A stretch of 64,000 bases of DNA, from assembly GCF_016801865.2 (NCBI RefSeq), contig NC_068938.1, positions 130,724,689-130,788,688 on the forward strand. Reading direction: 5' to 3'. A program made the translations under genes and the position numbers. Source of the DNA: Culex pipiens pallens (lineage: Eukaryota > Arthropoda > Insecta > Diptera > Culicidae). The notes beneath the pieces were generated by a model. It was given only the letters and a program-made list of their open reading frames with translations. It was not told the origin of the DNA and made no database searches. Shown piece by piece: positions 53,901 through 64,000 of the stretch (its first letter is position 1; the number at the start of each line of letters is the position of its first letter).

Positions 53901-56900
53901 TTACGGAAGCAGACTTGTTATTATACAGAAAAGAAGAATCGTCAGCAAAAAGTTTCAATTTACCTTTAAGAGATAGGAATGCTAAATCATTTAAGTAAAT
54001 TATGAAAAATAATGGTCCAAGAACCGAGCCTTGTGGAACACCTACATCAATAAATTTAATATTACTTTTAATACCATCAAAACTTACAAACTGGGATCTA
54101 TTAGATAGATAACTTTTAAACAAATCTAGCGGAATACCACGAACACCAGCCCGTTCAAGTTTAGCTAACAAAATATTATGATCAACGGTGTCAAAAGCTT
54201 TAGATAAATCCAAAAACAGTCCAAGCACATCCTCCTTATCATTTAAGTGGCGTTGAATTTTATTAACTAAGTCAATTACTGCGTTAGTTGTAGAAGATTT
54301 CTGTCTAAACCCATACTGTTGAGTGCAAAAAATTTTGTGCTAATTAAGAAGTGATTTAATCTTTGAAAAAGGATCTTTTCGAAAATTTTATTTATTGAGG
54401 AAAGAACAGATATTGGACGATAATTATTAAAAAGTGAATTGGATCCGGATTTAAATATAGGTGTAACTCTAGCTATTTTTAACTGATCAGGATAGAAACC
54501 ATTAACCATAGATAAATTTAAAATGTTAGTGAGAATTGGGGCAATAATTAACTTTACTTTTTTTAAAATAAATGCAGAAATTTTATCATGTCCACAACTA
54601 GTGTTATTACTAAGAGAATCAATAAGATTAATTATTTCGTATTCATTAGTAGGCTCTAAGTTGAAAGATCGTTGGCAGTTTTTCAAAGTACGAAATTTAT
54701 TAATATCATCGTTCAAAGTTTTAGGAATGTTATTTGCTAATGATTTGCCAATTGAAGTAAAAAAAGAGTTAAATTCGTTTGCAATAGTTTGTTGGCTATC
54801 AATTGTGACTTTCACACCTGAATCAGTTAATTTAGTCATAGTTTTAGGTATTTTATCTTTATGTTTTCGACCAAGAACATCGTTAATGTTATTCCAAATA
54901 TCCTTAGTGGATTTTGAACCAGAAAATTTATCTGTATAGTAATTTTGATATAATATGCTTGAACAATTTTTAATTTTATCAGAAAGAGCTTCAATTTTGA
55001 TTTCTTTAGATTCCTAGATGAGTTGTATAAAGACTGTAAGTTATCATTGACCCATGGACAAGCAGAAGTTTAATTTTTAATTAAGTATTTAGTTGTACTC
55101 TCCGATATAGATTTGGTCAAGGTATTAATGAAATAGTCATAAAAAGCGTTAGGATCTTCGTAGTTACCCATGTAAGCTGGGCTGAATCTCATTTCAAGAA
55201 GTTGTTGCAATTTAGTATAGTTAGTATGAAGTTTGTATCTAATATCAGGTGGATTGTTTTTAAGAGTGAAATCGATAGATGAAATTATAAAATTATGATC
55301 GCTGTCTGGATTATAGATGGTGTCGTTGATTATTGAAAAATTATCATGATAGTTAAACAAAACGTGATCAATGATTGATTCGCTAGATGGACGCGTTAAG
55401 TTAGTATTTGTTATTGCAAACCAAAGGATGAAATTATATTCAAATATTTATCGAGTTTCCTTGAAGAGGAATTAGAGTCAATGTTTATATCTCCCACAAC
55501 TACATGTGCAGAATCACCGGAATCTAAAGTACTGTCTAAATGTTGCAAGAAATCAGTTAAAATTGTATCATCTGGGGGTCTATAGTACGCAGAAATAATG
55601 AGTGATTTGTTAGAAGAACCAGTAACTATTAATTGCAAAAAATGAAAAGAGTTAGAATTAGAAAAGACCTCTTGATTTACAGTAACAGAAAAATTAAGTT
55701 TTTTTGAGACAAAAACAGCTAATCCCCCTCCCCGTCCATCGCGTCTACACGAGAAAAACGACTCATACCCATCAATATTGTAAAGTTGAATTAGATTAAT
55801 AGGAACCCACGTTTCACTGACAACAATAATTTGAGGCTTAAAAATTAATTTTGAGATTTGAGTTTTAAGATTGTCAAATCGATCAATCTTGTTAATGCTT
55901 CTCGTGTTGACTTGTAAAATTGAGATACCGTTAAAGTTCTGAAATTCCCTGTCGTAATCGTCAATTTTGTCAAAATACTTGTTATTATGTTGAAAGTCTA
56001 AATATTGCTCAATATCTTCCATTTAGTCGTCTGATACCGTTACCTGATTGTCGAGGTTGGAGTTTGTGTTGACTTTCCCTTGCGTGACCAGAAGAAACTG
56101 GAGCTCGTCGACGTCCTTGGAATCAGCAACGCGGAGTCGTTTCTGGGTTTCGGGGTGGGTGACCCAGGTAGAACCCTTGTAGAACCAAGGCTTCTGGAGT
56201 CCAAGCTTGCAGAGCTCCCAAGTCAGCCGATGCACACGCTGCTTCTCCGGCGTCAGATGGTCCTGAATCAAGACGAACTTGTTCATCGATTTGATGTTCA
56301 AGTCGCCGGGTGTGATGGGCCTCTTGAGAGCCCGCACTCGCTGGATGAACTGGTGCTTGTCACCAACCCTCCAGAACTTCACCAGCACTGCGTCTGTCTT
56401 CCGGTTCTGCTTGAAGATCAGCGGACGAACCTCTTTCACGTTCTCCGCCACGTCAGCCCCGATCACCTCGCAGACCTTGTGAAAGACTTCCTGGTGGTGT
56501 TCCGGACCTTGCAGCTTGAAGCCCTTGATCAGCACCTCCTCCTGCAACCGCTCTTGCTTCAAGTCCTCGATCTCTTGCCTCAGGAGTCGATTTTCCACGG
56601 TGACCTCGGTCACTCTGTGCGAAAGTTTGAGCAACTGCCCCAGCAGATCCCGGTTCAGCTTCTCCAGTTCGTCGAGCTTGGATAGCTTAGCTGAGATCTC
56701 TTCAAGTTGCTGGGCAACGTCACCGTTCGATTTCGACTCCTTCCCTGCCTTGGCAGTGTTCGAGCGCCGTTTCGACATCCTAACCTCAACTCAGCTCGCC
56801 TCCCGGAGAGGGGGAAGAGTCAATTTCCTCTGCAAATTAAGCAGCTCCGACCAGACTCCACAATCCCAGCGACGATCCAACGGCACCAAGGTCGTATTTA

Positions 56901-57919
56901 CCGGAAAAAGTAATGAAAAATTGAAATTGATTAATAAATTAACCGAAATCGCGGGAGCGTAAACAAAGCCGACCTTTCCGTAGCAGTGTTGCCAGTAGTT
57001 GACGGTACCCAACTTACTAACTCCCCAAAACTAGCGTGCCTCTACTATGCAAGTATTGGACTAACATCCCTATCCACTTCTCCATGATCTTACCACTGGT
57101 AGTGGCCAGCGTCGTGATTGATCAGCATGGTAGGGGCCTTTGAGAGTTGCGAAGTGATGATGATTTGTTTCTGCTTTTCATCTGTGGCCCATGGAGCTAT
57201 GTATTTAAATCTTGTGTTCTGTCTTGTGTTCTGATTAGATAGGTCAAAGCCCGTTCTAACACTGAAAATTGCGATTTTCTCATAATTCCGCTGCCGGTAA
57301 TCGACTTTTGGATTGGACATTGTTCTGCAGTTTGACACAAGTGATTATCCTTTAAATGTCGTCGACGCGCCTTCCGAGTTATGACGCCACGTGACTTGGA
57401 AAAACATATTTTTTTTCAGCAACAAAATACGAAACGGAATGTTTCAAAAGCATTTTTTCAAATTATTATTACTTTTTTTTCCTAGAGCGACATGGAAGCG
57501 TTGCGGCTTGAGAACGAAATGCTGAAGGAGGAAGGTGCCGTGGGCGGTGCCTCGGGTGGTGACAATGCCGGCGCATGTGGCGGTGGTCCGGGCCCGTCCG
57601 GAATTCGCACTTCCGGCGGGATGGGGGGCCCTTCGCGACGTGGTCACTCTTCGTTTTCGCGCGCCCAGGAACTCTCGCGGGAACTGCGCCAGGCGGCGGC
57701 ATCGGCGGAGAATAATTTGCGGTGAGTTGGTTGCTGTTGATGTTTTAGGTGAAATTTTATTGAGTTTAATATGATTTCAGGCAACTGCTAACCGGCGTCG
57801 ACAATCTGCGCATGATGGCCAGCACGATCGAGAACATTGACCGCATCGACATCACGACCCATCCGGAGGATTTCCTGTCGGATAGCGACGACGACGATCT
57901 GCTGGGGCCGGCCCTTTAA
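47952..57919 (+). CDS. ENTR1: ENTR1/SDCCAG3-like endosome-associated trafficking regulator
   Basis: Four exons: 47952-49559, 49617-49679, 57486-57721 and 57781-57919; 681 residues with all junctions in frame. The family motif EENPFSFKHFLKRD lies near residue 83. Three LPDF motifs follow (LPDFVQDHL, LPDFAVNNL, LPDFLSDG) in a Ser/Gly-rich disordered stretch. A coiled coil from about residue 480 (ARAENDRLRRDLDDS) continues through exon 2 (ESQVLNLRQKMKKL) and exon 3 (EALRLENEMLKEE). The end, RQLLTGVDNLRMMASTIENI and an acidic DSDDDD, matches the vertebrate C-terminus pattern. ENTR1 works at endosomes, in retromer-linked receptor recycling and cytokinesis; this is family knowledge. Start ATG in gccATGG context. 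The 7806-bp third intron carries two antisense-oriented or foreign elements. Confidence 0.85.
49680..50241 (+). other. ENTR1 intron 3, left part
   Basis: Starts with the donor gtgagt. AT-rich, without recognisable elements before the 1.25-kb repeat. Confidence 0.5.
50242..51485 (+). repeat. 1.25-kb TATA-containing repeat, copy B
   Basis: Begins ttgacgtagacttacgtc and ends ctactttgactttt. It is the inverted partner of 30031-31499 and lacks the 201-bp hAT-like MITE. A frame of 123 codons (50547-50918) aligns with the one in copy A after allowing for different CAG counts, including MAGPFGSFVVAVVRS. It lies sense to ENTR1 within intron 3 and could act as an internal promoter. Confidence 0.75.
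50622..50629 (+). promoter_or_regulatory. TATA box in the 1.25-kb repeat
   Basis: tatataag, preceded 40 bp upstream by the perfect hairpin gcgaccga-gtg-tcggtcgc and followed by a GC-rich leader. The same word is intact in copy A (30901-30910, minus). Confidence 0.6.
51486..52780 (+). other. ENTR1 intron 3, AT-rich stretch
   Basis: Very T-rich to 52080, then gagattgggtcaaagtga and related words (52160, 52558, 52725) that may be remnants of a repeat with inverted ends. No gene. Confidence 0.4.
53089..56022 (-). pseudogene. CR1-like ORF2: endonuclease and reverse transcriptase, frameshifted
   Basis: Pieces lie in three frames: 56022-55411 (AP-endonuclease: ILQVNTRSINK, VVSETWVP, GRGGGLAVFV, ISAYYRPP, VVGDINID), 55360-55070 (DHNFIISSIDF, the SDH box), 54839-54276 (RVTPIFKSG, NNYRPISVLSSINK) and 54228-53089 (LFLDLSKAFDTVDH, GVPQGSVLGPLFFI, LFADDSSFL, YLGIILDNRLNW). 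Endonuclease nicks target DNA and the reverse transcriptase copies the element's RNA there. All catalytic boxes are visible; only frameshifts and a few stops disable it. Plus-strand frames over this region are shadows. Confidence 0.85.
56023..56778 (-). CDS. CR1-like ORF1 RNA-binding protein
   Basis: 251 residues, intact, starting MSKRRSNTAKAGKES. A basic start is followed by a leucine-rich coiled coil at residues 22-75 (LSKLDELEKLNRDLL, LLRQEIEDLKQERL). Residues 85-200 carry KGFKLQGPEHH, AVLVKFWRVGDKHQ, IQDHLTPEKQ and PWFYKGSTWV, the pattern of the RRM-plus-C-terminal-domain (FP-like) ORF1 type that coats element RNA. Its TAA is immediately followed by the ATG of ORF2, arranged as TAAATG, which suggests reinitiation as the way ORF2 is translated. 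GC-rich compared with the AT-rich ORF2. Confidence 0.8.
   Translation of the reverse strand: MSKRRSNTAKAGKESKSNGDVAQQLEEISAKLSKLDELEKLNRDLLGQLLKLSHRVTEVTVENRLLRQEIEDLKQERLQEEVLIKGFKLQGPEHHQEVFHKVCEVIGADVAENVKEVRPLIFKQNRKTDAVLVKFWRVGDKHQFIQRVRALKRPITPGDLNIKSMNKFVLIQDHLTPEKQRVHRLTWELCKLGLQKPWFYKGSTWVTHPETQKRLRVADSKDVDELQFLLVTQGKVNTNSNLDNQVTVSDD
56991..57485 (+). other. ENTR1 intron 3, right end
   Basis: No element recognised; ends in a poly-T tract and tttttttcctag acceptor. Confidence 0.5.
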
Positions 57920-59060
57920 GCTCGCTCGAATTGTTTCTTAGGTTTTTGCATGTGATTTTGTGTCTTTTTTTTTTCTTAGAGGCCACTCCGACGGAACAGC
58001 GAGAGTCGGCCAGTCGGCGCGCCCTTTAACCCAATCCGTAACGACCATAAAAATTGATTCATAAAATAATGACTTATCCTGTGATGTATGTTTTGTTTTT
58101 TAGTTTAGTTATTTTTTTTACGATACGATTGGCCACGCGCAAGCTAAATTATATATATATATATATAAAAAGAAAGCTTGCCCCTTCCCCTTCTTAAAAC
58201 CACTTAAAATTCTTCCAAATTGGTAAAATTTTGGAACATTGAGTCACGAAATGAAGAAAAATCAAATAAAATTATTTAACTTTAGGAAGAACCACGCAAA
58301 AACGCCAATAAAAGTTTCCGCAATATAATTGTGAGCCACATTTTTTCGTTCATCATAACGCAAACGCAGTAGAGAAATAGAAAAGGGTGGAAACACTATT
58401 GAAAATAACAAAAAAAACGTAGTCGCAACAGCAGCAGCATGAACAATTCGCACGCACAGCCAGCAACACCCAAAATTCGTAATACATATTAGCGCAAGCA
58501 GCTTCACCAGATGTCTTTCCATATTGAGGACGAGCTCTCTCACTCTTTTTTCCTTACATTTTTGCGTGAAATAGAGCAGCAGCAGCAGCACTTTGGTAGT
58601 GAAAAGACTGACCGACTGAGAAATAGAAGAATAAAAAACAGTAAAAATTACCTAACAAAATTCAAGTCTCAAATTGACCACATTTTCACAAAACTTGAAG
58701 TTTTCTTTTGCAATAAAAAAAGTTTCGGAAAACACCTTTTTCAAACATGCTAGCAGCTAAAACAGAACCACATTCACGAATAAAAAAGCTAAATGGCCTG
58801 GAAATGTAAAATAAAGTAAAACAAATCGCACCACATTCACGCGCACTTTACATGCATAATGTATATCAAACAAAAGGAAACAAACAGAAAAAAAACTCAT
58901 TAAAAAAAAAACAAACAAACAAACTACATAGCTATATATTGTAAATTATGAATGCCTACTCGTTGTTTAGGTTTTATGCAGGAAAAGAGTATGTAAAAAA
59001 GGAATAAAAACAAACAGCAAAGCTACTAATAATAAACAATATCTTTGTCGAAACAGTGTC
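57920..59060 (+). other. 3' UTR of ENTR1
   Basis: Follows the stop codon. Contains a short (TA)n at 58151-58166, several AATAAA-type words (58060, 58264) and a strong one at about 59030. The minus frame 58262-58591 has a hydrophobic stretch but no known family. Confidence 0.5.
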
Positions 59061-59125
59061 TTGCGTTTTTTTTTCTGAGATTTAATATATGGTTTATCCC
59101 ACTTTTTGCTCTTATTAACCATCAC

Positions 59126-60318
59126 GAGCAATTCCAGCTCAAATCAGGAATTTTTCTGGTACTTTTGTACCCGACCCTCTCCGATTTCAATGAAACTGTG
59201 TATACGTAAGGTATTTACAGATATAACTTATGGGAAATCGGACGAGCTTTCCGGTAGAAATATTTACGAGACTGAAAAACCAAGTCTGTCATATAAAAAT
59301 TGCCAAAAACCACCAAAAAATCCGTTTTTTTAACATTTTTATTTCAAAAACCGCTGTATCTTTCCAAGAATTGGACATAGGACATTGGTCAATATAGAGA
59401 CTTTTATGTAAAATTAGACCACTTTTCAAAAAAACAGTTTTAGTAAATGATTTTTGTATTTTTTTAGAAAAGGCATACCATCCTGCATTTTTCGTCAGTG
59501 TTTTGGTCACATCTTAGGCTATTTCCTCAAAAATTTTGAACGAAAAAAAATCGTGACATCACCTTTAAATTTATGATTTAGACTTAAAAATCAAAAAAAT
59601 CTCATAGAAGTGGGGTGTATTTTTGTTTCAGTGTATTTTTTTCAAAAAGCCCGTCCAATTTCCTAAAAGTTTGTCTTAGACCACTTTTTGATACGACGCA
59701 ACGGCTTCGAGATACAGTAATTTTTAAATTACAAAATACAAAAATATTTAAACACCTTACGACCTTCTCAAATGTTATTTTCGAGTACTATTGGCTCCAT
59801 ATACACAAAAATGGCTTATATAAGCCTAGGATAACATGTCTGGAGTTTTTTTTTTTTTTTGAAAACGACCAATAAACCAAATTTCCAGTTTTTGCTATTT
59901 GGGTGCATGGCTTTCTACCTAAGGTACTCGCGATTGAGTGTGTAGTAGTGCGGTTGTCAAAATCGCTATCTCTGACTCTCTCACTCCACTGACACTGACA
60001 TTGTTTATGTTTTGGTTTTCCTGGCACGGTCCATTGTTCTTTTGTTATTGTTTTGGTTTTAGTGGCACAGAGTCATGCACTCACACTAATGTACAGCAAG
60101 ATGACGAGTACCTTTGATATACAGCCTTGATTTGGGTGTTTTTGAAACCGCCTTGAGTAAGGGGTAAGGAGTAAAACACCCAAAAAACAAAAACTGGAAA
60201 TTTGGTTTATTGGTCCTTTTCAAAAAAAAACTCCAGATGTCTACAAAGTTTCATTGAAATCTTAGAGGGTCGGGTACAAAAGTACCAGAAAAATTCCTGA
60301 TTTGAGCTGGAATTGCTC
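59126..60318 (+). mobile_element. Long-TIR element, second copy, with a nested MITE
   Basis: gagcaattccagctcaaatc .. ggtacttttgtacccgaccc at the left returns inverted at the right, about 75 bp. 59425 onward matches 1-482. The interior has no coding motifs; translated frames are AT-rich noise. Confidence 0.75.
59840..60236. mobile_element. 397-bp MITE nested in the long-TIR element
   Basis: Ends ctggagttttttt .. gaccaataaaccaaatttcc with a 48-bp mirror at the right. Flanked by ATGT (59836-59839, 60237-60240). The uninterrupted site is preserved at 411-414, a natural empty site. Confidence 0.85.
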
Positions 60319-60759
60319 TCACAATCAACAGTTATGCGTTGATTCTTGACAAATATTCCTAAAAGTTTATGTAACTATCCAACCCCACACGGAATCGGTT
60401 GTTGCGTTTGAAACGGAATACGTAAACGATTCGAATTGAATTCCGTTTCAGAATTCCGATTGAGTTGACTGGGTAGGTGCGAGCAAACACGGATAAAAAT
60501 TCAAAAAATTAAAAATCAAAAATTTTTAAAATTTAACAATAAAAATAAATTCAAAGTACCAAAAACTTAAAATTTTAATGATAACCAACAAAAATAATAA
60601 CCATGTTTTTTTTTAGTTTTTTTTATTCTGGGTTTAATTTTTTAAAATTTTTTTTGAATATTTTAAATTTTTCATTTAGTTGATTTTCTTGGCTTTCAAA
60701 ATTTCGAATATTTTTATTTTTTTAAAGTTGATTAGTTTTTAAAAGTTTTTTGGAGTTGA
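60319..60759. other. AT-rich spacer, no gene
   Basis: A small palindrome built on gaattccgtttcagaattccg near 60440 is the only structure I note. Confidence 0.4.
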
Positions 60760-60882
60760 TCGAGAAATTAAAAGTGCAACATGGAGTTAAACTTTCTGTC
60801 AAGCAGCTGTGAAGTTTTTAATAAAATTTGCGAAAGTTTCACTCCATGTTACCGGCTCACATCTCTCATTTTCATTTCTCGA
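60760..60882 (+). mobile_element. 123-bp TCGAGAAATT MITE, copy ii
   Basis: Same ends and exact length as copy i. The flanking bases (GA and TA) do not form a clean duplication. Confidence 0.75.
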
Positions 60883-60926
60883 TAAATATTTTTACACAGC
60901 AAATTCTGATGTTCGTTTTCAGTTAA

Positions 60927-61049
60927 TCGAGAAATTAAAAAGAGAGATGTGAGCCGGTAACATGGAGTGAAACTTTTGTAAGTGTCAAGGAAAACTTCAC
61001 AGTTGCTTGACAGAAAGTTTAACTCCATGTTGCACTTTTAATTTCTCGA
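60927..61049 (-). mobile_element. 123-bp TCGAGAAATT MITE, copy iii
   Basis: Inverted relative to copy ii, again 123 bp. It abuts the CACTCAA MITE at 61052 with only TA between them. Confidence 0.75.
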
Positions 61050-61051
61050 TA

Positions 61052-61281
61052 CACTCAACCCTCGGTGGTTGGTCACTTTTTCGTTTGACACTTTTTTAGT
61101 TTGTACCCCGTTGCTTGGCCAAAGTCAAACTAAAAAGTGACGAACTGTCACTTTTTACGCGGCGCTCACGTACACTATCAAAACAAACGTTTGGAAGTGT
61201 GTGTGAACTCTGTGTAAAAGGGGTGTCAAACTAAAAAAAGTGACCCCGTTCGTTTGGTGTCAAACCATCGGGGTTTGAGTG
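61052..61281 (+). mobile_element. CACTCAA..TTGAGTG MITE, copy b
   Basis: Matches copy a at 12803 with a small deletion in the right half. TA on both sides. Confidence 0.8.
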
Positions 61282-61300
61282 TAATTTGACAAGCTAGAAC

Positions 61301-62659
61301 CATAGACTAAATATATATAGATACGCCACTCCGCTGTTGGGGCTAGCGACACTACCGCCACGCCAAAATTACACCTGGTGGCAATTCACAGGTACTAACC
61401 TACCCTTTGGGAACGATTGAAAAAAATCCTCCCCAGTTTCAGTTCAATGCTCAGCGGGTATATCCAAGCAACTCTCGACTAGCAACTGCTGTTTCCAAGA
61501 AATGTCAAAACAAAGACGTACCGTGCATTTTGCGTTCTCTTTGCTTCGCGAATGTTTTAGAAATTTGCTTGCTGCGCCGTTTTCTGCCGCATCGAGCAGC
61601 CTAGTTCCATCGAATGTTGGTGGTGCAGATTATGTCAGCGTTAGAATTTTCCGGTCAATAGAACGGAAGTTTTGTGCTCTTCAAAAAGGCAGGTGAGAAA
61701 AAAAGTTATAATAAACATAATCCTTTATCAAAAAGCTTGTTTTGAGTTTCTCAGCTACGTGAATTTCCGGAAAACACAATGATGGTGAAGCGGTGCGACT
61801 TTGAACCCGAAGCTATAATCAGAAGCCTGGATGGCAGTCGATGCTGTCATACTTCCGGACAAATTTAACACTGCGACCGGAAACGTCCATCTTTTGCCTC
61901 TGATCTCGTTAAATTACGCACCTTGACATCATTCCCCGAACCGATAGCAAAGCGGCCCATTGTTCCTGTATTGCTGTGCAATAAATTATAATTTATATAT
62001 ATATATAAAATTCTTGGGAATAAAACATCTTATTTTTTTATGGATCTTGTTTTTTTTCACGGTACATATCTTGAAGGGGGGAACGGGGCTGGTCTGTTAC
62101 AGTTTGTGGGGCGCGACAGAGGGGGTGGTAACCGCTGATGAGGCCCTTTTCAACCATGTTATCGCCATTTTCGCTGTTAAATCTGGTGATTCATATCGAG
62201 TAACAAGATTTCAACGATCCGAATCCCATTGATTGGCACAACCAGTTGCTGCTTACCGACTATGGTACTACATTAGCTGACGGTACTGCGTTTGTTTTCA
62301 AACTGAAAAGATAAAAAAATAACTAAGTTGTTCAAATCAAAACAGAGAACGGTTCTGCTGTTGTTCTTACCATTGGCGGACCATCGGTTCCGGGAAGTGT
62401 CGAAATTTAACAAACAACAGCCAGCACCACCGTGGTTATCATGGAAACAGCTTGACGAACCAAAAAGCAAAACAAAATAAGTGACACTTGTTGATGCAAT
62501 GAAACTTTTGGTTGAAAAGTTCAAGAGTGCTACGATTTTTTTTAGCAATTTAGTACCTGTAATTTGACTGTGGTGGCGCGCAGAGCGCTAAAGGGGTGTC
62601 GCCAACTGGGTATATGGAGCAAATTCCCAGTGGGACATCTACTTGATTAATAATCTATG
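61301..62659 (+). mobile_element. Pack-type transposon candidate, copy 2 (1359 bp)
   Basis: Ends catag..ctatg, flanked by the 7-bp duplication ctagaac (61294-61300, 62660-62666). Terminal regions match 42643-44647 in inverted orientation; the interior is different. Interior scraps read like exons: DFNDPNPIDWHNQLLLTDY and LADGTAFVFKLKR near 62210-62310, and VVLTIGGPSVPGSVEI near 62355. I do not recognise the source gene, and no frame is intact. Confidence 0.65.
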
Positions 62660-62690
62660 CTAGAACATAAGTTCAAACCCGAACCTAATC

Positions 62691-62826
62691 AGAAATGAGT
62701 AAAGGGGGCATCTGTCAGATTTGAGTGAATTTCACTCAAAGTTCCACGAAAACTGAGTGATATTCACCCAGATCTGAGTGAAATTCACTCAAATTTGACA
62801 GATTCCCCTTTTTACTCATTTCTGAG
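62691..62826. repeat. Palindromic MITE built on GAGTGAATTTCACTC
   Basis: cagaaatgagtaaaggggg at the left mirrors cccctttttactcatttctg at the right, with several internal tgagtgaaattcactca palindromes. Confidence 0.7.
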
Positions 62827-62839
62827 TAGGTTAGGAATA

Positions 62840-63077
62840 CACTCAAACCCCGATGGTTTGACACCAACTGTTGTCAAACGAACGGGGTCACTTTTTAGTT
62901 TGACACCCTTTTTACACGGCGCTCACACACACTACCAAACGTTTGTTCTGATAGTGTGCGTGAGGCCTGTGTAAAAAGTGACAGTTCGTCACTTTTTAGT
63001 TTGACTTTGACCAACCAACGGGGTACAAACTAAAAAAGTGTCAAACGAAAAAGTGACCAACCACCGGGGGTTGAGTG
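62840..63077 (-). mobile_element. CACTCAA..TTGAGTG MITE, copy c
   Basis: Inverted relative to copies a and b, TA on both sides (62838-62839, 63078-63079). Full length. Confidence 0.8.
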
Positions 63078-63079
63078 TA

Positions 63080-64000
63080 TTCGGTTTAGACGAAAACTGA
63101 GTGATTTTAAACGTGCGTGTATCTAATTTCGTTTTTGCGTGTATAATTTGGTGTCAACACGGAGGATATATATATATATATAAGCTTTCAAAACACACTC
63201 AAAAAAACTTTCACGTTGAAGTTACGTGGAAAGCTATGTGGTATTTTTCCACTAGAGTTTTCACGTAACTTCTACGAGGTTACGCTAGTAGAAACGAAAT
63301 TCGCTTAACCGGATCATTTCACGTTAATTCTACGTGTTCCACACGTTAAAGCTAAATGAATAAGCTCCTGAATTTTAAATGAATGTTTTAGTAGAAGTTA
63401 TATGGACATTCGTGTGATCCTTTTTGCTTTTTATTCATTTGTTTAATGTAATAAGGTGAAGATAAACATAAATACATCATTGTTTATTTTTGATAGTTAA
63501 TTTCCTGAAATAATTTAAATTTACTATTTCACTAGCCTTTACCGGAATAAAGCGGTGGGCAAGCAACCAAATGCAAGTCTCATTTTTTCGTTGTTTTGTT
63601 TTTCATTGTCTTTTGCTTCGCTGAGATGGGTTGATGAGGCCGCGGGACGATTGCTTTTTTTTGGAATGCATCACGATGCAATCAGCCGAAAACTGCTGAA
63701 TGCCATCAGAGTCGAAACGATACAACGCGGAACGGAACGGCCAGCGAGATTGAGTAGATGCTGCATGCAGCTTCCGGTTCGGCTGTGGGATCGTCTCATC
63801 CGGGTCTGGGATCGTCCTTGCCTTTGTGATCTCGATCTCGTTGCCGACGGCCAGATTCGCCTTTCGGAGGTTGATTCTGAACGTCTACATGCAGGTCCTT
63901 TCTCTTGCTGGACCATTTTGGTCACCAGATCACCGGTTTGTGGCCAGAGAGACCGCGGAACTGGATTAAGCTTTTCTTTGTGGGCCGGGGAAGGTTTTAG
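63080..64000. other. Right end of the window, unassigned
   Basis: A (TA)n run at 63169-63182. 63200-63340 has repeated words of ttcacgttgaagttacgtgg in both orientations. 63660-64000 is GC-richer; on the minus strand KANLAVGNEIEITKARTIPD reads like protein but has no identified family and no clear splice sites. It may be the edge of a gene that continues outside. Confidence 0.35.

Larger units (their letters stand above)
52782..56990 (-). mobile_element. CR1-like non-LTR retrotransposon, two ORFs
   Basis: Reads antisense to ENTR1. A GC-richer 5' region (56990-56779) is followed by ORF1, then ORF2 with endonuclease and reverse transcriptase, and a 3' UTR with A-rich and hairpin sequences down to about 52782. 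The gene order, the coiled-coil ORF1 and the FADDSSFLYN catalytic motif place it in the CR1/L2 group. ORF2 is frameshifted, so this copy is inactive though nearly full length. Confidence 0.8.

Noticed and set aside
56080..56685. 201-codon plus frame
   Set aside because: Antisense to the CR1-like ORF1.
63671..63925. 84-codon Arg/Ser-rich minus gene
   Set aside because: Another frame on the same strand looks more protein-like, no start or splice sites are convincing, and the window ends too soon.

Overview
The window looks like nuclear DNA of an insect, most probably a culicine mosquito (Culex is my best guess). The reasons are short 60-70 bp GT-AG introns, insect-type orthologues (nonstop/USP22, Fgop2, ASCIZ, ENTR1), F-box/LRR paralogues, Jockey-, RTE- and CR1-like retroelement remains, and a very dense load of small inverted-repeat transposons (MITEs). 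The species call is inference; no database was searched.

Host genes I can support, left to right: an ASCIZ/ATMIN-like zinc-finger protein with a C-terminal TQT ladder (8726-9780, minus), head-to-head with an F-box/LRR gene (10188-11858, plus); the SAGA deubiquitinase nonstop/USP22 in three exons (22017-23782, minus); a second F-box/LRR gene (27433-29028, plus); Fgop2/SIKE-like coiled-coil STRIPAK protein (34776-35615, minus); and ENTR1/SDCCAG3-like endosomal protein in four exons (47952-57919, plus) with a 7.8 kb third intron that holds two large transposable elements. Between Fgop2 and ENTR1 lies a graveyard of gene pieces: an isolated HELZ helicase exon plus a broken Gln/Pro-rich tail, an RPS15-like (uS19) relic, and several exon-like segments whose frames no longer connect.

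The rest is mostly mobile DNA. A gag-only LTR retrotransposon with two LTRs identical by eye sits at 13808-19015 in a 4-bp target duplication. A CR1-like two-ORF element (about 52782-56990) lies antisense in the ENTR1 intron, a 5'-truncated Jockey-like element at 31627-33077. A 1.25 kb TATA-containing repeat occurs twice in opposite orientation (30031-31499 and 50242-51485).

The DNA transposons are often dated by nesting. There are four 323-bp CCC..GGG elements with 2-bp duplications, an 8-bp-duplication P-like relic with a THAP-like reading frame, and a 201-bp hAT-like MITE whose empty site is preserved in its paralogue. Two elements share ends and 7-bp duplications but carry unrelated interiors (42643-44647 and 61301-62659), the pattern expected of Pack-type, gene-capturing transposons. 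I regard that pair as the most interesting undescribed candidate in the window.
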